NCBI GenBank assembly: GCA_947561585.1
Contig: CANNZV010001833.1
Coordinates: forward strand, 1-64,000
Direction of reading: 5' to 3'
Length of the DNA stretch: 64,000 nt
Source of the DNA: Caprella mutica
Lineage: Eukaryota; Arthropoda; Malacostraca; Amphipoda; Caprellidae
Below the pieces are notes generated by a model that did not search any database, was not told where the DNA came from, and saw only the letters and a program-made list of their open reading frames with translations. Below, in pieces: positions 22,889 to 32,837 of this stretch. The stretch's first letter is position 1. Every line of letters begins with the position of its first letter. The position numbers and the translations under genes were made by a program.

Positions 22889-23035
22889 CTTAAATATTAA
22901 ATGGTTCCTACTGCATTTTAGATTACTGAGTTCGTTGAAACGATGGTTCACTTTAGGCAGAGTTAGAAGATCAGCCAGGTTTTCGAAATGCTCGAATATC
23001 CTGATTACCATTTCATTGGGCAAAAGATCCATCAT
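22889..23035 (-). CDS. F-box protein, coding exon 1 (residues 1-49)
   Basis: Encodes the F-box: LLPNEMVIRIFEHFENLADL followed by LTLPKVNHRFNELS, the helical motif that binds Skp1 in SCF ubiquitin ligases. Translation is set at the ATG at 23035. The exon opens at 23041 after TTCCAATTTCAG, and its 3' end (TTTAAG|GTGAGT) leaves phase 0, matching exon 2. Only 6 nt of 5'UTR lie in this exon, so a further upstream non-coding exon is expected. Total protein 374 aa. Confidence 0.75.
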
Positions 23036-23161
23036 ATTGGTCTGAAATTGGAACAAGTAATAATTAGAGGATAAATAAATACAGACTAATCTATTCGTTA
23101 AACAATGAAAATTCGTCACTGAATTCAAAAGTTGGCAGTTGACTGATTGATGTAAAATAAA

Positions 23162-23580
23162 ACGGAACTAGGTGAAAGAATAGAAATGAAACTAGGTGGA
23201 AGAAAAGAAACGGAACTAAGTGAAAGAATAGATATGAAACTAAGTTGAAGAAAATAATCGGAATTAGGTGGAAGAATAAAAACAGAACTAGGTGGAAGAA
23301 TAGAAACGGAACCAGGTGGAAGAATAGAAACGGAATTAGGTGGAAGAATAGAAACGGAACCAGGTGTAATAATAGAAACGGAACTAAGTGAGAAGAATAG
23401 AAATGGAAATAGATGGAATAATAGAAATAGAACTTGGTATAAGAATAGAAACGGAACTAGGTGAAAGAATAGAAACAGAACTAGGTGAAAGAATAGAAGC
23501 AGAACTAGGTGAAAGAATAGAAAAGGAACTAGGTCGAAGAATAGAAACGAACCTAGGTGGAAGAATAGAAACATTACTCA
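23162..23580 (-). repeat. 24-bp minisatellite
   Basis: About 17 copies of a unit like AACTAGGTGGAAGAATAGAA plus four bases. As 24 is a multiple of three, long low-complexity frames appear on both strands; these are artefacts. The array lies in the inferred 5' intron of the F-box gene. Confidence 0.85.
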
Positions 23581-23762
23581 ATTAACGAAGTGAATATCCT
23601 CATAATATAAATATCTAAAAGCCTTGATGAACAACGATAATATCACAAATAACAAAGTAAAAAATCTTCCTAAAAGCAGCGTCTACTTTCATATGATATA
23701 ATTTAAACTAATAAAAAAACTATAATTTCAATGCATATATTTCATTATCTATATAACTCACG

Positions 23763-23885
23763 TGTGTATCTTTGTTATTCTTCATAACTTTTTTGACTCA
23801 ATATCACAATTCTTAGAGACTCCAAGGGACTTAAACCTCACTCGATGAGATGTTCATTCGAATTGAATGATGTGTGAATTCAGCC
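23763..23885 (-). other. Possible 5'UTR exon of the F-box gene
   Basis: On the minus strand a usable donor (ACACAC|GTGAGTTA) sits at 23762/23761 and could join the acceptor at 23042. The upstream edge is not defined; transcription start is guessed near a TAAATAAG word around 23890. Evidence is only the splice-site match and distance. Confidence 0.3.
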
Positions 23886-23933
23886 GGCTTATTTAGTGCG
23901 GAGATGTTCGAAAATAGATGTACAAAGAAGATT

Positions 23934-23948
23934 TGACGTCATACGTCA
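23934..23948. promoter_or_regulatory. CRE-like site upstream of the F-box gene
   Basis: TGACGTCA, the full palindromic cAMP-response element, is followed at once by TACGTCA. It lies about 60-170 bp upstream of the inferred first exon. The function is inferred from the motif only. Confidence 0.35.
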
Positions 23949-23949
23949 A

Positions 23950-24700
23950 CCACAAGAACAATGTACATCCTGTTTGGTAACATTCTGTTCCAAAACGTTG
24001 CTCGAAATTACGCATTATAACCAAATGTTTAACCTACTTCTCCTTTCCATTAATTTTTTGATTTAGCGATCTTAATGTGAAAATATTTATATATATTATT
24101 TATTCATTCAGTTATTGTAAAATATTTTTTTTATAATATTGGAATAAGAAGGTATTTGACCGGTTATACACGACCACATGTGTACATAGGATAGGGAGGT
24201 AACAACATAATTTTTTTAATATATTCAAAAGTTAATCTGTAACGTTAAGAAAAAAATACAGCAATCTTGTTTTCATTATTATTATCTTTACACCAAAAAA
24301 CATACAATTTTGTACAGGATTTTACATGTGCTTTCGATGTTTATCTTTAGAAATCTTAAACTAATTAGGTATATGGTAACATTTTGTTTGCAATTAATTT
24401 CCCTTATTAGTTATACCTACCTAAATTATTATTTTGTAAAGATGGAGTGTCATCAAGTAAGTAAGTAAGTGTACATACCTATTTCATTTTTTTCTCAAAT
24501 ATTATTTTTCGGTTTAATGTTAATCATACTTATGTATTGGAATTCGAAATTAGGAAAATTGAATATATTTCATATGTTTTATTTCTAGAAACGGAAAACT
24601 ATTGGACAGTGCAAATGTGCTTGTGTTTTTTGTTAATGGTATCACATATATTTGGTTTTTAATTCTGAGCAACTCTTCTCGAGAGTCTCTAGTTTAGTTA
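23950..24700. other. No gene; short (AGTA)n run
   Basis: AT-rich sequence up to the 5' part of the LINE. A short AAGT microsatellite is present near 24455-24470. Confidence 0.5.
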
Positions 24701-25047
24701 TATGATTATATCCTGTTGAGCTGAATAGTGTGAACGAAGTATTTCCCGTACCTTTGTGAATTGAAATAAGACAGTTAAAACAATATAAAAATTAATGAAC
24801 ATTAGCTATTAAGTGATTAATAGATTTAAGTGTATGGTGTGAAAAGAAGATAGTGGTGCAATAGAGAAGCTGGCAAGGTTGTGGGAAGTGAAATTCAGGG
24901 GACCAGGATGAGTTCCCTGGCACGGACGCCCACAAAGAAAGATAAGAAAAAGGATCAAGAAAAAGGAGCTGAAGGATGGAATGTGGCACGGGGAAGGAGG
25001 GGACGTGATGAAAGTGAGGAGATGCTGAAGGTGTGGGAGAACGTGGA

Positions 25048-25283
25048 CCAGTCTGTATTTGGTGCTAAAAATTCCACTGACTTCTTGAAAAAGCTTAAAA
25101 AATCCACCATAGATTTCCAGTAATTTGGCTTATCCACCAACATTTTCCCAATTTATCCACCGAAAATTAATGGTAACATAGGAATAAATAGCTAAAAATC
25201 CACCGACTTTGCCAGAATATTAATTTCATAGGAAAAAAATTCCACCGACATGTCGGTGGAATTTACCACGAAATACAGAGTGG
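25048..25283 (+). mobile_element. MITE inserted in LINE ORF1, 8-bp target duplication
   Basis: Ends CCAGTCTGTATTT and (inverse) CCACTCTGTATTT are flanked by AACGTGGA on both sides (25040-25047, 25284-25291). The interior has mirrored CCACCGAC/GTCGGTGG words and GGTAACATAGGAATAAATAG. An 8-bp duplication fits hAT-type transposition. Relatives occur at about 30640, 31365-31510 (minus), 31515-31720 and 36107. Confidence 0.85.
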
Positions 25284-26461
25284 AACGTGGAGATATGTGA
25301 AGAATGTAGAAAGAGAGTCAACAGTGGAGAAGATGGTATGGTATGTGACCTCTGCAAAAGATGGTTCCATGCGGAATGTGGGAAGCTTACTAAGAAAGAA
25401 TATGAAATGCTGAGTAAAATGGATGAGAAGGTTAAATGGTACTGTGACAGATGCAGTGGTAAAGTGGACAAGCTAACAGAGGAAAATGGGAAGATCAAGA
25501 AAAGAATGGAAGAATGTGAGGAAGAGAACAGGAGTTTGAAAAAGGAGAATGAGATGCTGAAGAAAAGAGTGGAAGGAATTGAGGCTAGGGTTAGAAAACT
25601 GGAGGGAGACTGTAGGGGAAAAATGGAAGAAGAAATGAAGAAAATGAGCACTGAGATTGAAAATCAGATGAGTTTGGCTTTGGATGAAATGAAGAAAATA
25701 TGGATGGGAAAGTTTGAAAATATGAAACAAGAAATGGAAGACGTGAAGAAAGAGATGAAAGACTTTGACGGAGAGAAGAGAGGCGTGGTGATCAGACAGG
25801 AATTGGAGGGTATGAAGCAGGAGATAGTGAATAAAGGTGTAGAACAAGTAAAAAAGGACGCAGGAATGGAGGGAAGAAAGATGGAGGAGATTGGTATGAA
25901 GCTGGAAGAAATTGAAAGAGAGAGAAGGAAGAAGAATATAATGCTATTCAATGTGATAGAATCAACCAACAGTGAAGCAGAAGAGAGATACAGAGAGGAT
26001 GAGGACAATTGCGGGAGAATATTTGTAGAGGAATTGGGAATGAAAGATCTCAAGATAGAAAAAGTAATAAGATTAGGGATGAAGACAGAGAATAAGAGAA
26101 GACCTATGCTGGTAAAAATGGGTAATGAGGAGGAGAAAAGAGACATTCTCAAGAACGCAAGTAAGCTGAGACACTCGAAGAATTTTGAGAGGGTGTTCAT
26201 ATCAAGAGATATGACTATGCAGGAAAGAGAAAAAGACAAGAAACTGAAGATGGAATTAAGGGAAAAGAGAAGCAAAGGTGGAGCAAGGTTCATCATAAGA
26301 AGAGGAAGGGTGATTAGAGTGGAGGAAAATAATAATGATGAAGTGGTGGTTAATGAGGAAGATAAAGGAGAGCGAGAAATAGCAGAAGAGATAGCAGCAC
26401 AGGGAGGGCAGGATGGCCGAGATGAGGGAGAGAGGTTTGAAGCAGCCGGAGGTGGAGCTAA

Positions 26462-29400
26462 GCCAAAGAAAAGAAATTTTTGAAAGCAAAGGGAGGAGAG
26501 AAGCTTGAGGAGGAACTGTGTCTGAAAGTAATAAATGTGCAGGGTCTTAGCAGGGTGAAAAGTGTAGAGCTGATGGATATGGTGGGTGAGAATATGATAT
26601 TGTGCTTGACAGAGACTCAGAAGAAGGTGGATGATCTGAGGATTGGAGAGAAGTTGGTAGTAAGGCACAGTATGAGGGAACTGCAAGATAGGAGAGGTGG
26701 AGGACTGATGTGCATCTACAGGAAGGAAGATTTATTTATGGAGAAGAGGGAGACGAGGAGTAGAGATTTGTTGCATATGGAGGGAAAAGTTGGAGACGTG
26801 AATATGACCATAGTGATAGTATACCTGAGGACTGGCAATGACGCAGAAGTGAGACAATACAATGAGAGAATCCTGGAAGAGATAGGACAAATTGAGGAGC
26901 GGGGCACTGCAGATGGACGAGAGGTGATTCTGGTGGGAGACTTCAATGGGCATCTGGGATACATTGGGTATCAGGAAGAAAATGAAACTGGAAGACTTGT
27001 CAGTGAGTTCTTGGAGAGGCAGGGGTTGAGCCTATTGAACCTGGATGAGAGATGTGAGGGTGTATACACGTGGGAGCGAGGTGAGCAGAGGAGTGTCATA
27101 GACTTTGTTGTTGCAAATGATCAGGCACAGCAACGATTCACTAGGATGATCATCGATGAGGAGAGAGAGGAGATAGACTTCTCAGACCACTGTATGATCA
27201 CGGCCTACTTCAAAATTAGGAAACAGGTGAAGGTTAGACAGGGTGACGGATGGCATGAAAGAGAGTACTTCAGATATACAACTGAAAGAATAAGAAGATA
27301 CAGGAGACAGGTGGAGGAGAAGTTGAGTGATGGACAGGACGGAAATTTGGAAGTTATTAATGATGTTATGAGGCAGGCAGCAAAGGAGAATCTACAAGTC
27401 AAGTATAGGCGAAAGGAAGGAGCAGAAGGAGGGAAGGAACAACCTTGGATAAATGAAGAAATAAGAAAAGGAATTAATGAAAGAAGGAGATTGAACAAGG
27501 TCCATAGGAGTTGGAGGATGGTGATTGGCAAACAGGAAGCATGGAACAGGTATAAGCAGCAGAAGATGAAGGTAGCATGTCTGATAAGAGAACAGATGCA
27601 AATATATGAGGACAAGATTGTAAGTGGGATCAGAAGAAATGGAAGGTGCGGAGGACTCTGGGAGAATATTAACAAGTTGAGAGGAAAAGAGATGCATAGG
27701 AAGGAATTCGCAATCTTCGGGGAGAGTGGAGAGCGGCTGGGAGAGGAAGACATGAAGAGGGAAATGAGCTTGTTCTGGGGAGGAGTTTACCGGAGACACC
27801 CAAATAGAATGGGAGAGATGTGGAATGAGGTGGAGAAGAGGAATTATAACGGTGAGCTCAGAAGAAGAAGAATCATGGAGGGAGAGGAAGAGGAAAGAGA
27901 TAGACAGAGGACATTACCAAGGATCGTGGCAGACCCATACAGAAGAATAAAGGTGGCAGCAATCGATTTAAGCAAGGAGGACATTGGAAAGGCAATAAAG
28001 AAACTGAAGAATGGGAAAGCAGGAGGACTGGACGGCATGAAGGCGGAGATGTATAAGGTGATGGAGGAAAGTGATGTGGTGCTGGGAAGATTGGAGGAAA
28101 GTTACAGGAGATTGATTGAGGAAGGAGACATCCCTGAAGGTTGGAAAACCACACGAACTGTAATGGTGCCAAAGATACGGAAACCAACCGTATCAGACAT
28201 GAGGCCCATTGCCATAACAGATGTCTCCTACAAGATACTGATGGGAGCCCTGAGAGATAAGATAGAGGGACATGTGTTTGAGAGCGGAATGAGGAGAGAT
28301 GAACAGGCAGGATTCACGGCAGGGAGTAACATTGTGGACAACTTGTATGTGCAACAGGAGTGTGTGCAGGAGAGCTACAGGAGGAAGGAGATGATGGTTG
28401 TTGTTGCAGTTGACTTCAAGAAGGCTTTTGACTCTGTTAGGAGAGAAACAATTCTGGAGGTGCTGAAGGAGTATAGGATACCGGGGGAGGTGCTGGAGGT
28501 TTTCAAGAGGGTGTACTGTGAAGATAAGACGAGAGTGGAATTGGGTGAGGATAGGCATGTGGAGATAGAAGTGGAAAGCGGGATCAGACAGGGATGCACA
28601 GCATCAACACTTCTGTTCAAGTTGCTCACCTATAAGATGATAGAGGCACTGAGGAGACGGATTGAGGGGGTGAGGATTGGAGGAACACGTGTTGCATGCC
28701 TGTTCTATGCTGACGACGGGTTGATACTGACGAGAAGCGTCAGAGAGGCAGGAGAGGGAGTTGTGGAGCTGACTGAGGTTGCGGAGAGATATGGGCTGGA
28801 AATTAATGCAAGGAAGAGTCAATGCATGATCTTTAACTCAGATGAGGCAGTGGTAGAGGTAGAAGGGGTAGCGGTTGTTGAGGAGATGAGGTATTTGGGT
28901 GTAAAGGTGCAAGGACAGAGGAATTTATTTAAAGGACAGAGAGAGCAGATGGTTACGACAGCAAAGAAGATGAGCATGCTCACTAGCAGTGTAATAGAGA
29001 AGAGCTGCCACAGAGTGCTGATTGGTAAGGGATATTGGAAGGGAGTGGTGTTGCCGAGAGTGCTGTATGGCTCGGAGGTGGTGAGAATGAGGGTGGAGGA
29101 TATACGGGAGATTCAAAAGCAGGAGAATGCAGCCATGAGAAGAATGCTGGGAGCGCCAAAATGGGCCACAGTAGCTGGAATGAGGGGTGAAGTTGGCATT
29201 GGCACAGTAAGGTGCAGGGTGGCCAGAGGAAGAATTCAGTATGCGAGAAGAGTGGAGCAGGGAGATAATAGGATGCTGCGGATGATCATGGGAAGCAGCA
29301 GAGAAGGAAGAAGAAGTGAGTGGTGGGAGGAGACTAGAAGGTGTTTGCAGTGGGCGATGGTGGGAGAGGAGGAGTTGAAGGAGATGAGCGGAAGTGAAGT

Positions 29401-29827
29401 GAAGAGAAGAGTGGCCAGAGTGGTGGAGGCTGAATGGAGGATGGAGATGGAATCTAAGAGTAGTCTGAGGATATACAGGAGGTTTAAGCTGGAGATGAGA
29501 GAGGAGGACTATGGTGGGAGCTTGGAGTCGAGAATTTGGTTCGCTGCTAGAACCAACTGCATGAGACTTGGCGACAGAAGGTGGGGAGAGAGTAGGGAGT
29601 GCAGGCTGTGTGATTTTGAACTTGAGGACCAGCAGCACTTTGTACTCGATTGTGACAGGCTGGAGGAAGTTAGGAGAGAGGCAGTGGAGCTACAGAGACC
29701 GAGAGTGATGGATAGAGAGGAGGTGATGGGATGTTTTCTGTTTGGAGAACAAGGTGAAGCGGAGAGGAGAGGTATAGTGCTGAGGATGTGGAGGGCGAGA
29801 GAGAGGATGATGAACGTGGAGGAATGA
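26462..29827 (+). CDS. LINE ORF2: APE-type endonuclease and reverse transcriptase
   Basis: Enzyme for target-primed reverse transcription. Endonuclease signatures lie in the first ~240 residues: LTETQ, GDFNGHLG near 153, DFVVAND, and SDHCMI near 235. RT follows: PKIRKPTVSDMRPIAITDVS, AGFTAG, VAVDFKKAFDS, GIRQGC, catalytic YADD in CLFYADDGLIL near 742, and INARKSQCMIFN. A C-terminal CRLC...H...C knuckle (CRLCDFELEDQQHFVLDC) ends the protein; there is no RNase H. The frame is open from 26462 but has no ATG until about 26570, after the first conserved endonuclease block, so initiation at an ATG would damage the enzyme. A -1 frameshift from ORF1 at 26474-26480 is the likely route. About 1115 codons without interruption. 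Confidence 0.85.
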   Translation, partial: AKEKKFLKAKGGEKLEEELCLKVINVQGLSRVKSVELMDMVGENMILCLTETQKKVDDLRIGEKLVVRHSMRELQDRRGGGLMCIYRKEDLFMEKRETRSRDLLHMEGKVGDVNMTIVIVYLRTGNDAEVRQYNERILEEIGQIEERGTADGREVILVGDFNGHLGYIGYQEENETGRLVSEFLERQGLSLLNLDERCEGVYTWERGEQRSVIDFVVANDQAQQRFTRMIIDEEREEIDFSDHCMITAYFKIRKQVKVRQGDGWHEREYFRYTTERIRRYRRQVEEKLSDGQDGNLEVINDVMRQAAKENLQVKYRRKEGAEGGKEQPWINEEIRKGINERRRLNKVHRSWRMVIGKQEAWNRYKQQKMKVACLIREQMQIYEDKIVSGIRRNGRCGGLWENINKLRGKEMHRKEFAIFGESGERLGEEDMKREMSLFWGGVYRRHPNRMGEMWNEVEKRNYNGELRRRRIMEGEEEERDRQRTLPRIVADPYRRIKVAAIDLSKEDIGKAIKKLKNGKAGGLDGMKAEMYKVMEESDVVLGRLEESYRRLIEEGDIPEGWKTTRTVMVPKIRKPTVSDMRPIAITDVSYKILMGALRDKIEGHVFESGMRRDEQAGFTAGSNIVDNLYVQQECVQESYRRKEMMVVVAVDFKKAFDSVRRETILEVLKEYRIPGEVLEVFKRVYCEDKTRVELGEDRHVEIEVESGIRQGCTASTLLFKLLTYKMIEALRRRIEGVRIGGTRVACLFYADDGLILTRSVREAGEGVVELTEVAERYGLEINARKSQCMIFNSDEAVVEVEGVAVVEEMRYLGVKVQGQRNLFKGQREQMVTTAKKMSMLTSSVIEKSCHRVLIGKGYWKGVVLPRVLYGSEVVRMRVEDIREIQKQENAAMRRMLGAPKWATVAGMRGEVGIGTVRCRVARGRIQYARRVEQGDNRMLRMIMGSSREGRRSEWWEETRRCLQWAMVGEEELKEMSGSEVKRRVARVVEAEWRMEMESKSSLRIYRRFKLEMREEDYGGSLESRIWFAARTNCMRLGDRRWGESRECRLCDFELEDQQHFVLDCDRLEEVRREAVELQRPRVMDREEVMGCFLFGEQGEAERRGIVLRMWRARERMMNVEE
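26474..26480 (+). promoter_or_regulatory. Putative -1 ribosomal frameshift heptamer A AAT TTT
   Basis: In the ORF1 frame the codons read AGA AAT TTT TGA, so the heptamer A_AAU_UUU is in the canonical X_XXY_YYZ register with the ORF1 stop immediately after it. Slipping back one base enters ORF2 (AAA TTT TTG AAA). The same heptamer drives -1 frameshifting in known retroviral pro-pol junctions. No downstream pseudoknot was verified. Confidence 0.55.
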
Positions 29828-29959
29828 AGAGGTGGGATGACTGAAGCGGACGAATAAATAGAACATGAATCGGTGTTGCAGGAAGAAGACTGCAGACCTG
29901 ACAGCAAAGGAGACCTCTGCAAATATACCTCATTGGACATTGGACATTGGACATTGGTT

Positions 29960-30180
29960 TCTGGTTTTAAGTTCTTAGATCGAGTAATTTGTGTGCCATT
30001 TTATTTCTTAAACTTAATTTATGAACAAATACAACCTTGTTTCAGTTTTATTGTTGGAACTTGTTTCTAGAGTATAAGGTTAACGAAAAAAGCTGGTGTC
30101 ATTTCAGCTCTGCTTATATGATATCTGCTCTTCTAGTACCTAGTGCTGGTATATATTGAATATTTTAGATCATAAACCAT
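29960..30180. other. Flank of the LINE, no gene
   Basis: AT-rich sequence after the ATTGGAC tail. Nothing recognisable. Confidence 0.45.
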
Positions 30181-30880
30181 GTTTCAGAGGCTGGCTAAGG
30201 GCCTAAGGCCTAAGTGTAAGCCAATTTTTGAGGCTGAGGCTCTGAGCCAATATAAAAATTTTATAAAAATTCTGAACCAAGCCAATTTGGCTCATATTTT
30301 GAAAATTACAAGACAAAAATTGTAAGCCAATTTTTGATCCAAAATTTCACTAAAAATCTGTGCCAAGTCAAATTAAATTGGCTCAAACATGGGAATATAG
30401 GAATTGATTCAAAATTTAAAGCCAATTAGAGTCCAAGGCCACCAACATGGGACATTTTTATTTTTTTAACATTTTATGTGCGAACAATCCTTAATTTCCT
30501 CCTATGTTTCATAATAATGTTTATAATTTATATGTAGGTATTTATATGTTTACCAGATCCTGCGGCTGCGAACTGCAGTCTGGCCAGGCCAGTCTGAAAA
30601 GAATGTCTCCACTGTCCACAGACCAGACAGCCAAGTTAACCAGTCTGTATTTGGTGCACAAAATTCTACTGACTTTTAAAAAAAGGTGAAAAAATCCACC
30701 ATAAATTTCTAGTAAATTGGCTGATCCAACAAAATTTATAACCCATTTTTGATTTTTCCACTGAAAATTAAAGGTAACATAGGATTAAATAGCTTAAAAT
30801 CCACCAACTTTGTCTAATACTATTTTTAATGGAGAAAAATTCCACCGACAAGATGGACAAGTCAGTGGAATTTAGGTACC
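30181..30880. mobile_element. Nested MITE fragments (AAGCCAATTTTTG type and CCAGTCTG type)
   Basis: First a repeat built on AAGCCAATTTTTG and its inverse (30190-30440), then GGGACATTTT...CAATCCTTAATTTCC (30450-30500). Several abutting CCAGTCTG ends follow (30593-30645), then a diverged copy of the 25048 MITE family (30637-30880). The frames here are incidental. Confidence 0.55.
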
Positions 30881-30885
30881 ATCCA

Positions 30886-31353
30886 AGTAATAAAGCATGT
30901 CCAAACTCGCCATTTTAATGGCGAGTTTGTGACAGTTATTTTGAGCCCTTTAATTGCAAATGGCGAGTTTTATCTATTTTTATCCTATGCTACAATGTTA
31001 TTTTGGAGAGAATTAATGATAATTTGATCATTTTGGAGAGAATTTGTTGAATTTTGGAGAGAGCTGGAGAGACAAATGGTGAGTTTATGAGACATACTAT
31101 TTTACTTGGTTTACCATGAAATACTAATACAGACTGGCAGTGGCAAGTAAAATAGTATGTCTCATAAACTCTCCATTTGTCTTTCCAGCTCTCTCCAAAA
31201 CAATCAAATTATCATAAATTCTCTCCAAAATTTGAAAATAAAATTGTAGCATAGGAAAAAATTAGATATTTCTTGCCATTTGCAATTGAAGGGCTCAAAA
31301 TAACTGTCAGAAACTCGCCATTTTAATGGCGAGTTTGGACATGCTTTATTACC
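30886..31353. mobile_element. Foldback MITE, 468 bp
   Basis: Ends AGTAATAAAGCATGTCCAAA and inverse, with secondary inverted words inside (CTCGCCATTTTAATGGCGAG at both ends, TTTTGGAGAGAATT). It folds almost end to end. A single diverged arm recurs at 32450-32590. Confidence 0.7.
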
Positions 31354-32660
31354 TGGCCAGACGGCAGACTGTATTTCAAGGTAAATTCTACCAACTTGTT
31401 GGCTGAAATTTTTCATCTAGAAAATAATATTCTGGCAAAGTTGGTGGATTTTTAGCTATTTATTCCTCTGTTACCATTAATTTTCGGTGGAAAATATGGG
31501 AAAATGCTGGTGGATCAGCCCCAGTCTGTATTTGGTGCACAAAATTCCACTGACTTTTTGAAAAAGCTGAAAAAATCCACCATCAATTTCCTGTAATTTG
31601 GCTGATCCACCAACATTTCACCCATTTTTCCACCGAAAATTGATGGTATCATAAGAATAAATAGCTAAAAATCCACCGACTTTGCCAGAATATTATTTTC
31701 AATGGAAAAATTCTACCGATAAACTGCGAAAGTGTTCATAGAGATCTATCATACTGTTTGTAGTAAAATTAATGTAAATATAGGAATTAATTCAAAATTG
31801 TTCGGAGAGAATATCCCAAATATCTCCCATATTCCCAGTCTGCAGTATGTGTCTCTTCTCCTGCAGAGATTTTTAATTGAGAGACAGTTACTCTCCAACT
31901 CTCAGTAGCAGATTCAGAATCTCCCGCAGCTAAATTAGTGGTAACATAGAAATTAATTCAAGATCTCCCTCAGAGATCTCAAATTTCTAAAATTCAATCA
32001 AAAACTCCCGCAGAGAGTCTTGGAAAAATGTTCCATATTCTGCAGACTGGCCATATTCTGCAGACTGGCCGCAGAGATTTTATTTTGAGAGAGAGTTTCT
32101 CTCTAACTCTCAGCCAGATTGCATTCTATGTGAATTTTTTTCAAAACTTCGCTGCTCATCATATGTGAATTTTCACTTATTCAAATATTCCCGGTCCGTT
32201 AATATGTTAATTTTTCGTTTTTTCCACAGTTCCTAATTGGCAATGAGTTCTCCATATACAATTTCGGCGCTCTGCACAGTCATTTGTTATTTAGCTTATT
32301 AATTATAACTTTATAAGTATCCAAATACTTGGAAGTTAATTATAAGTAACCAAATCTAGTAATTGCTCCTTCCACCATGGCTCTCTTTATTTCCCACAGC
32401 TTGCAGTTTTTATCACACGGCTCGCGGTTTCTATCCCAGTAATCCCACGCTGCCAAACTTGCCATTTTAAGGGTGAATTTGTGACAGTTATTTTGAGCAC
32501 TTCAATTGCAAATGTCAAGAAATATCTAATTTTCTCGTATGCTTCCATGTTATTTTGGAGAGAATTTAGGATAATTTGATCATTTTGAACCAGTCTGCAG
32601 AATATGGGAGATATTCAGGATATCCAGATTATGGTGCACCACTAAACATTCTATTAGATA
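31354..32660. mobile_element. Cluster of nested CCAGTCTG-end MITEs
   Basis: Contains a minus-strand fragment of the LINE-inserted MITE family (31365-31513), a plus copy (31515-31720), and copies with internal GAGACAGTTACTCTCC and AGAATCTCCCGCAGC (31830-32130). Repeated CATATTCTGCAGACTGGCC ends lie near 32036-32070, an arm of the 30886 foldback at 32450-32590, and a CCAGTCTGCAGAATATGGGA end at 32588. The shared internal word is GTAACATAGGAATTAATTC. Confidence 0.6.
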
Positions 32661-32837
32661 GCTACCTAGGTAATTTGAAAGAAAATTAATGATATACGGA
32701 GTGAATTTGATATATAATTGTTGTAAGCTATCAAATTTATGACTGATAGTACTTGATCCAATGTTTATAGTTTATACTACACAGTTTAATTCTTTGATTG
32801 AAATGTTTATTGTTTAATTTGAAATTGAAAATATAAT

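Larger units (their letters stand above)
24908..26483 (+). pseudogene. LINE ORF1 (PHD finger, coiled coil, L1-ORF1-like domain), split by an MITE
   Basis: The RNA-binding partner protein of the LINE. An ATG at 24908 starts a Lys/Arg-rich N-terminus up to 25047. An inserted MITE (25048-25283) plus one target duplicate then interrupt it, and from 25292 the frame continues to the TGA at 26481-26483. Removing the insert joins the two frames exactly, implying an original ORF of 443 codons. Visible parts after the insert are a C4HC3-type PHD finger (CEECRKRVNSGEDGMVCDLC, then FHAEC and WYCDRC), a long heptad-type coiled coil rich in E/K/M, and a domain like the L1 ORF1 RRM/CTD (KKNIMLFNV, VIRLGMKTENKRRPMLVKM). 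The stop lies directly after a slippery heptamer. Stops inside the MITE make this copy defective. Confidence 0.8.
24700..29957 (+). mobile_element. Two-ORF LINE (non-LTR retrotransposon), nearly complete
   Basis: 5'UTR (start not defined), ORF1 with PHD finger, ORF2 with endonuclease and reverse transcriptase, then a short 3'UTR ending in tandem ATTGGAC repeats (29933-29957) instead of poly-A. ORF2 lacks an RNase H domain and ends in a CCHC knuckle. ORF1 is broken by a hAT-like MITE. Coding DNA is G/A-rich on the sense strand, unlike the AT-rich surroundings, which also explains the long antisense frames. Clade is unresolved; CR1/Jockey-type groups with PHD-bearing ORF1 are candidates. Confidence 0.85.

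Noticed and set aside
23125..23585. Frames of 149 and 65 codons on both strands
   Set aside because: 24-bp array artefact within the inferred F-box 5' intron.
25664..26686. 340-codon minus-strand frame and many others antisense to the LINE (25.2-29.95 kb)
   Set aside because: The LINE sense strand is purine-rich, so its complement lacks stops; products are Ser/Leu/Phe-rich without motifs.
31204..31416. 70-codon minus-strand frame
   Set aside because: Falls on the arm of a foldback MITE and the adjoining MITE end.
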